NCBI RefSeq assembly: GCF_021245805.1
Contig: NZ_JAJJNF010000005.1
Location: 124,001-188,000 of the forward strand
Origin: Mangrovimonas futianensis
Lineage (GTDB): Bacteria; Bacteroidota; Bacteroidia; Flavobacteriales; Flavobacteriaceae
Direction of reading: 5' to 3'
DNA length: 64,000 bases
This document shows, piece after piece, positions 63,668 to 64,000 of the stretch; position 1 is the stretch's first letter, and each line of letters starts with the position of its first letter. The notes under the pieces are model-generated. The model was given only the letters and a program-made list of their open reading frames with translations. It made no database searches and was not told the DNA's origin. The position numbers and the translations under genes were made by a program.

Positions 63668-64000
63668 ATGAGTTCAAAGGAATTTGTCAAGAATTATTAT
63701 AAAACTGATTTTATATACATTCTGGCACATTTCAATGACTTTTTTCATCCAGATTGCTTACTTCATTGGAATAGTAGCAAAGGATTCCATTCATTAGATC
63801 ATCAAGGTATTTTTGATTTTATAAAGCGTTTGAATGCTGCTTTTCCAGAATTGAGAACAGAAATCAGTCACGTTTTGCAAGAAGATAATTATGTGACTAC
63901 CCGTTATACTGTTTACGTGACAACGGTTGAGAATGATGATGAAGAGACTGCTTTGGCGCATTATATTAGTATTTGGGAACTAAAAGATGGAAAGTTGTTC
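63668..64000 (+). CDS. NTF2/SnoaL-like protein, truncated by window end
   Basis: An ATG two bases after the LpxD-like stop opens a frame of 111 codons to the end of the window. The translated start MSSKEFVKNYYKTDFIY, HWNSSKGFHSLDHQGI and the late alternating TTRYTVYVTTVEN strand pattern suggest a nuclear transport factor 2-like fold. Function unknown. The 3' end lies outside. Confidence 0.7.
   Translation, partial: MSSKEFVKNYYKTDFIYILAHFNDFFHPDCLLHWNSSKGFHSLDHQGIFDFIKRLNAAFPELRTEISHVLQEDNYVTTRYTVYVTTVENDDEETALAHYISIWELKDGKLF

Overview
The window comes from a low-GC Bacteroidota chromosome, most likely a marine Flavobacteriaceae. Four things point there: the protein families (PorX and a type IX secretion C-terminal signal, fused LpxC-FabZ, LptD, Wzc/Wza, TIGR02757); repeated -7 boxes of the flavobacterial form TAnnTTTG; frequent TTG starts; and weak Shine-Dalgarno use. 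I see no tRNA, rRNA, CRISPR array, transposase or prophage gene. Gene order is mostly chromosomal core with one large accessory block.

Layout. 1-7 kb: an unnamed conserved protein, a PhnP-like hydrolase, and a minus-strand operon (BatA-type membrane protein, a dihydroorotase homologue that has lost its metal-binding histidines, a Tic20-like membrane protein, an esterase). 7-13.4 kb: an M61 peptidase lipoprotein, a PhoX-like lipoprotein, an S10 peptidase, TIGR02757 and RidA. 13.4-20.6 kb: envelope genes (lptD, AmiC-type amidase, MCE/MlaD protein) followed by a two-gene Fe-S/CCG electron-transfer module. 20.7-29.3 kb: serB, a PAP2 phosphatase, two tandem small membrane proteins, an XRE regulator divergent from an M14 peptidase across a dyad-rich 301-bp region, an Lrp-type regulator, a DinB protein, aroB and proline dehydrogenase.

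29.3-49.1 kb, all minus strand: a Wzx/Wzy-type surface polysaccharide locus. It holds Wzc, Wza, a 4,6-dehydratase, two DegT aminotransferases, a PglC-like initiating transferase, five glycosyltransferases, two asparagine-synthase-type amidotransferases, a Wzy/ligase-like polymerase and a MurJ-like flippase. It should make an amino- and probably amide-bearing polymer of roughly six sugars per repeat.

49.1-53.1 kb: divergent from that locus, a ~290-nt structured leader with a terminator-like stem precedes a 1228-residue type IX cargo (propeller, ten Ig-like repeats, sorting domain) containing 432-bp near-identical repeats. 53-57.7 kb: an alanine-dehydrogenase-like enzyme, membrane proteins, a hidden 42-residue exported peptide gene, tsaE and porX. 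57.7-64 kb: an HD hydrolase, then the lipid A block lpxD, lpxC-fabZ, lpxA, efp, a second lpxD, and a truncated NTF2-like gene.

The most unusual items are the leader RNA at 49.16-49.41 kb, the de-catalysed dihydroorotase, the XRE/M14 operator region, the hidden peptide gene with upstream dyads, and the recently amplified repeats in the surface protein.
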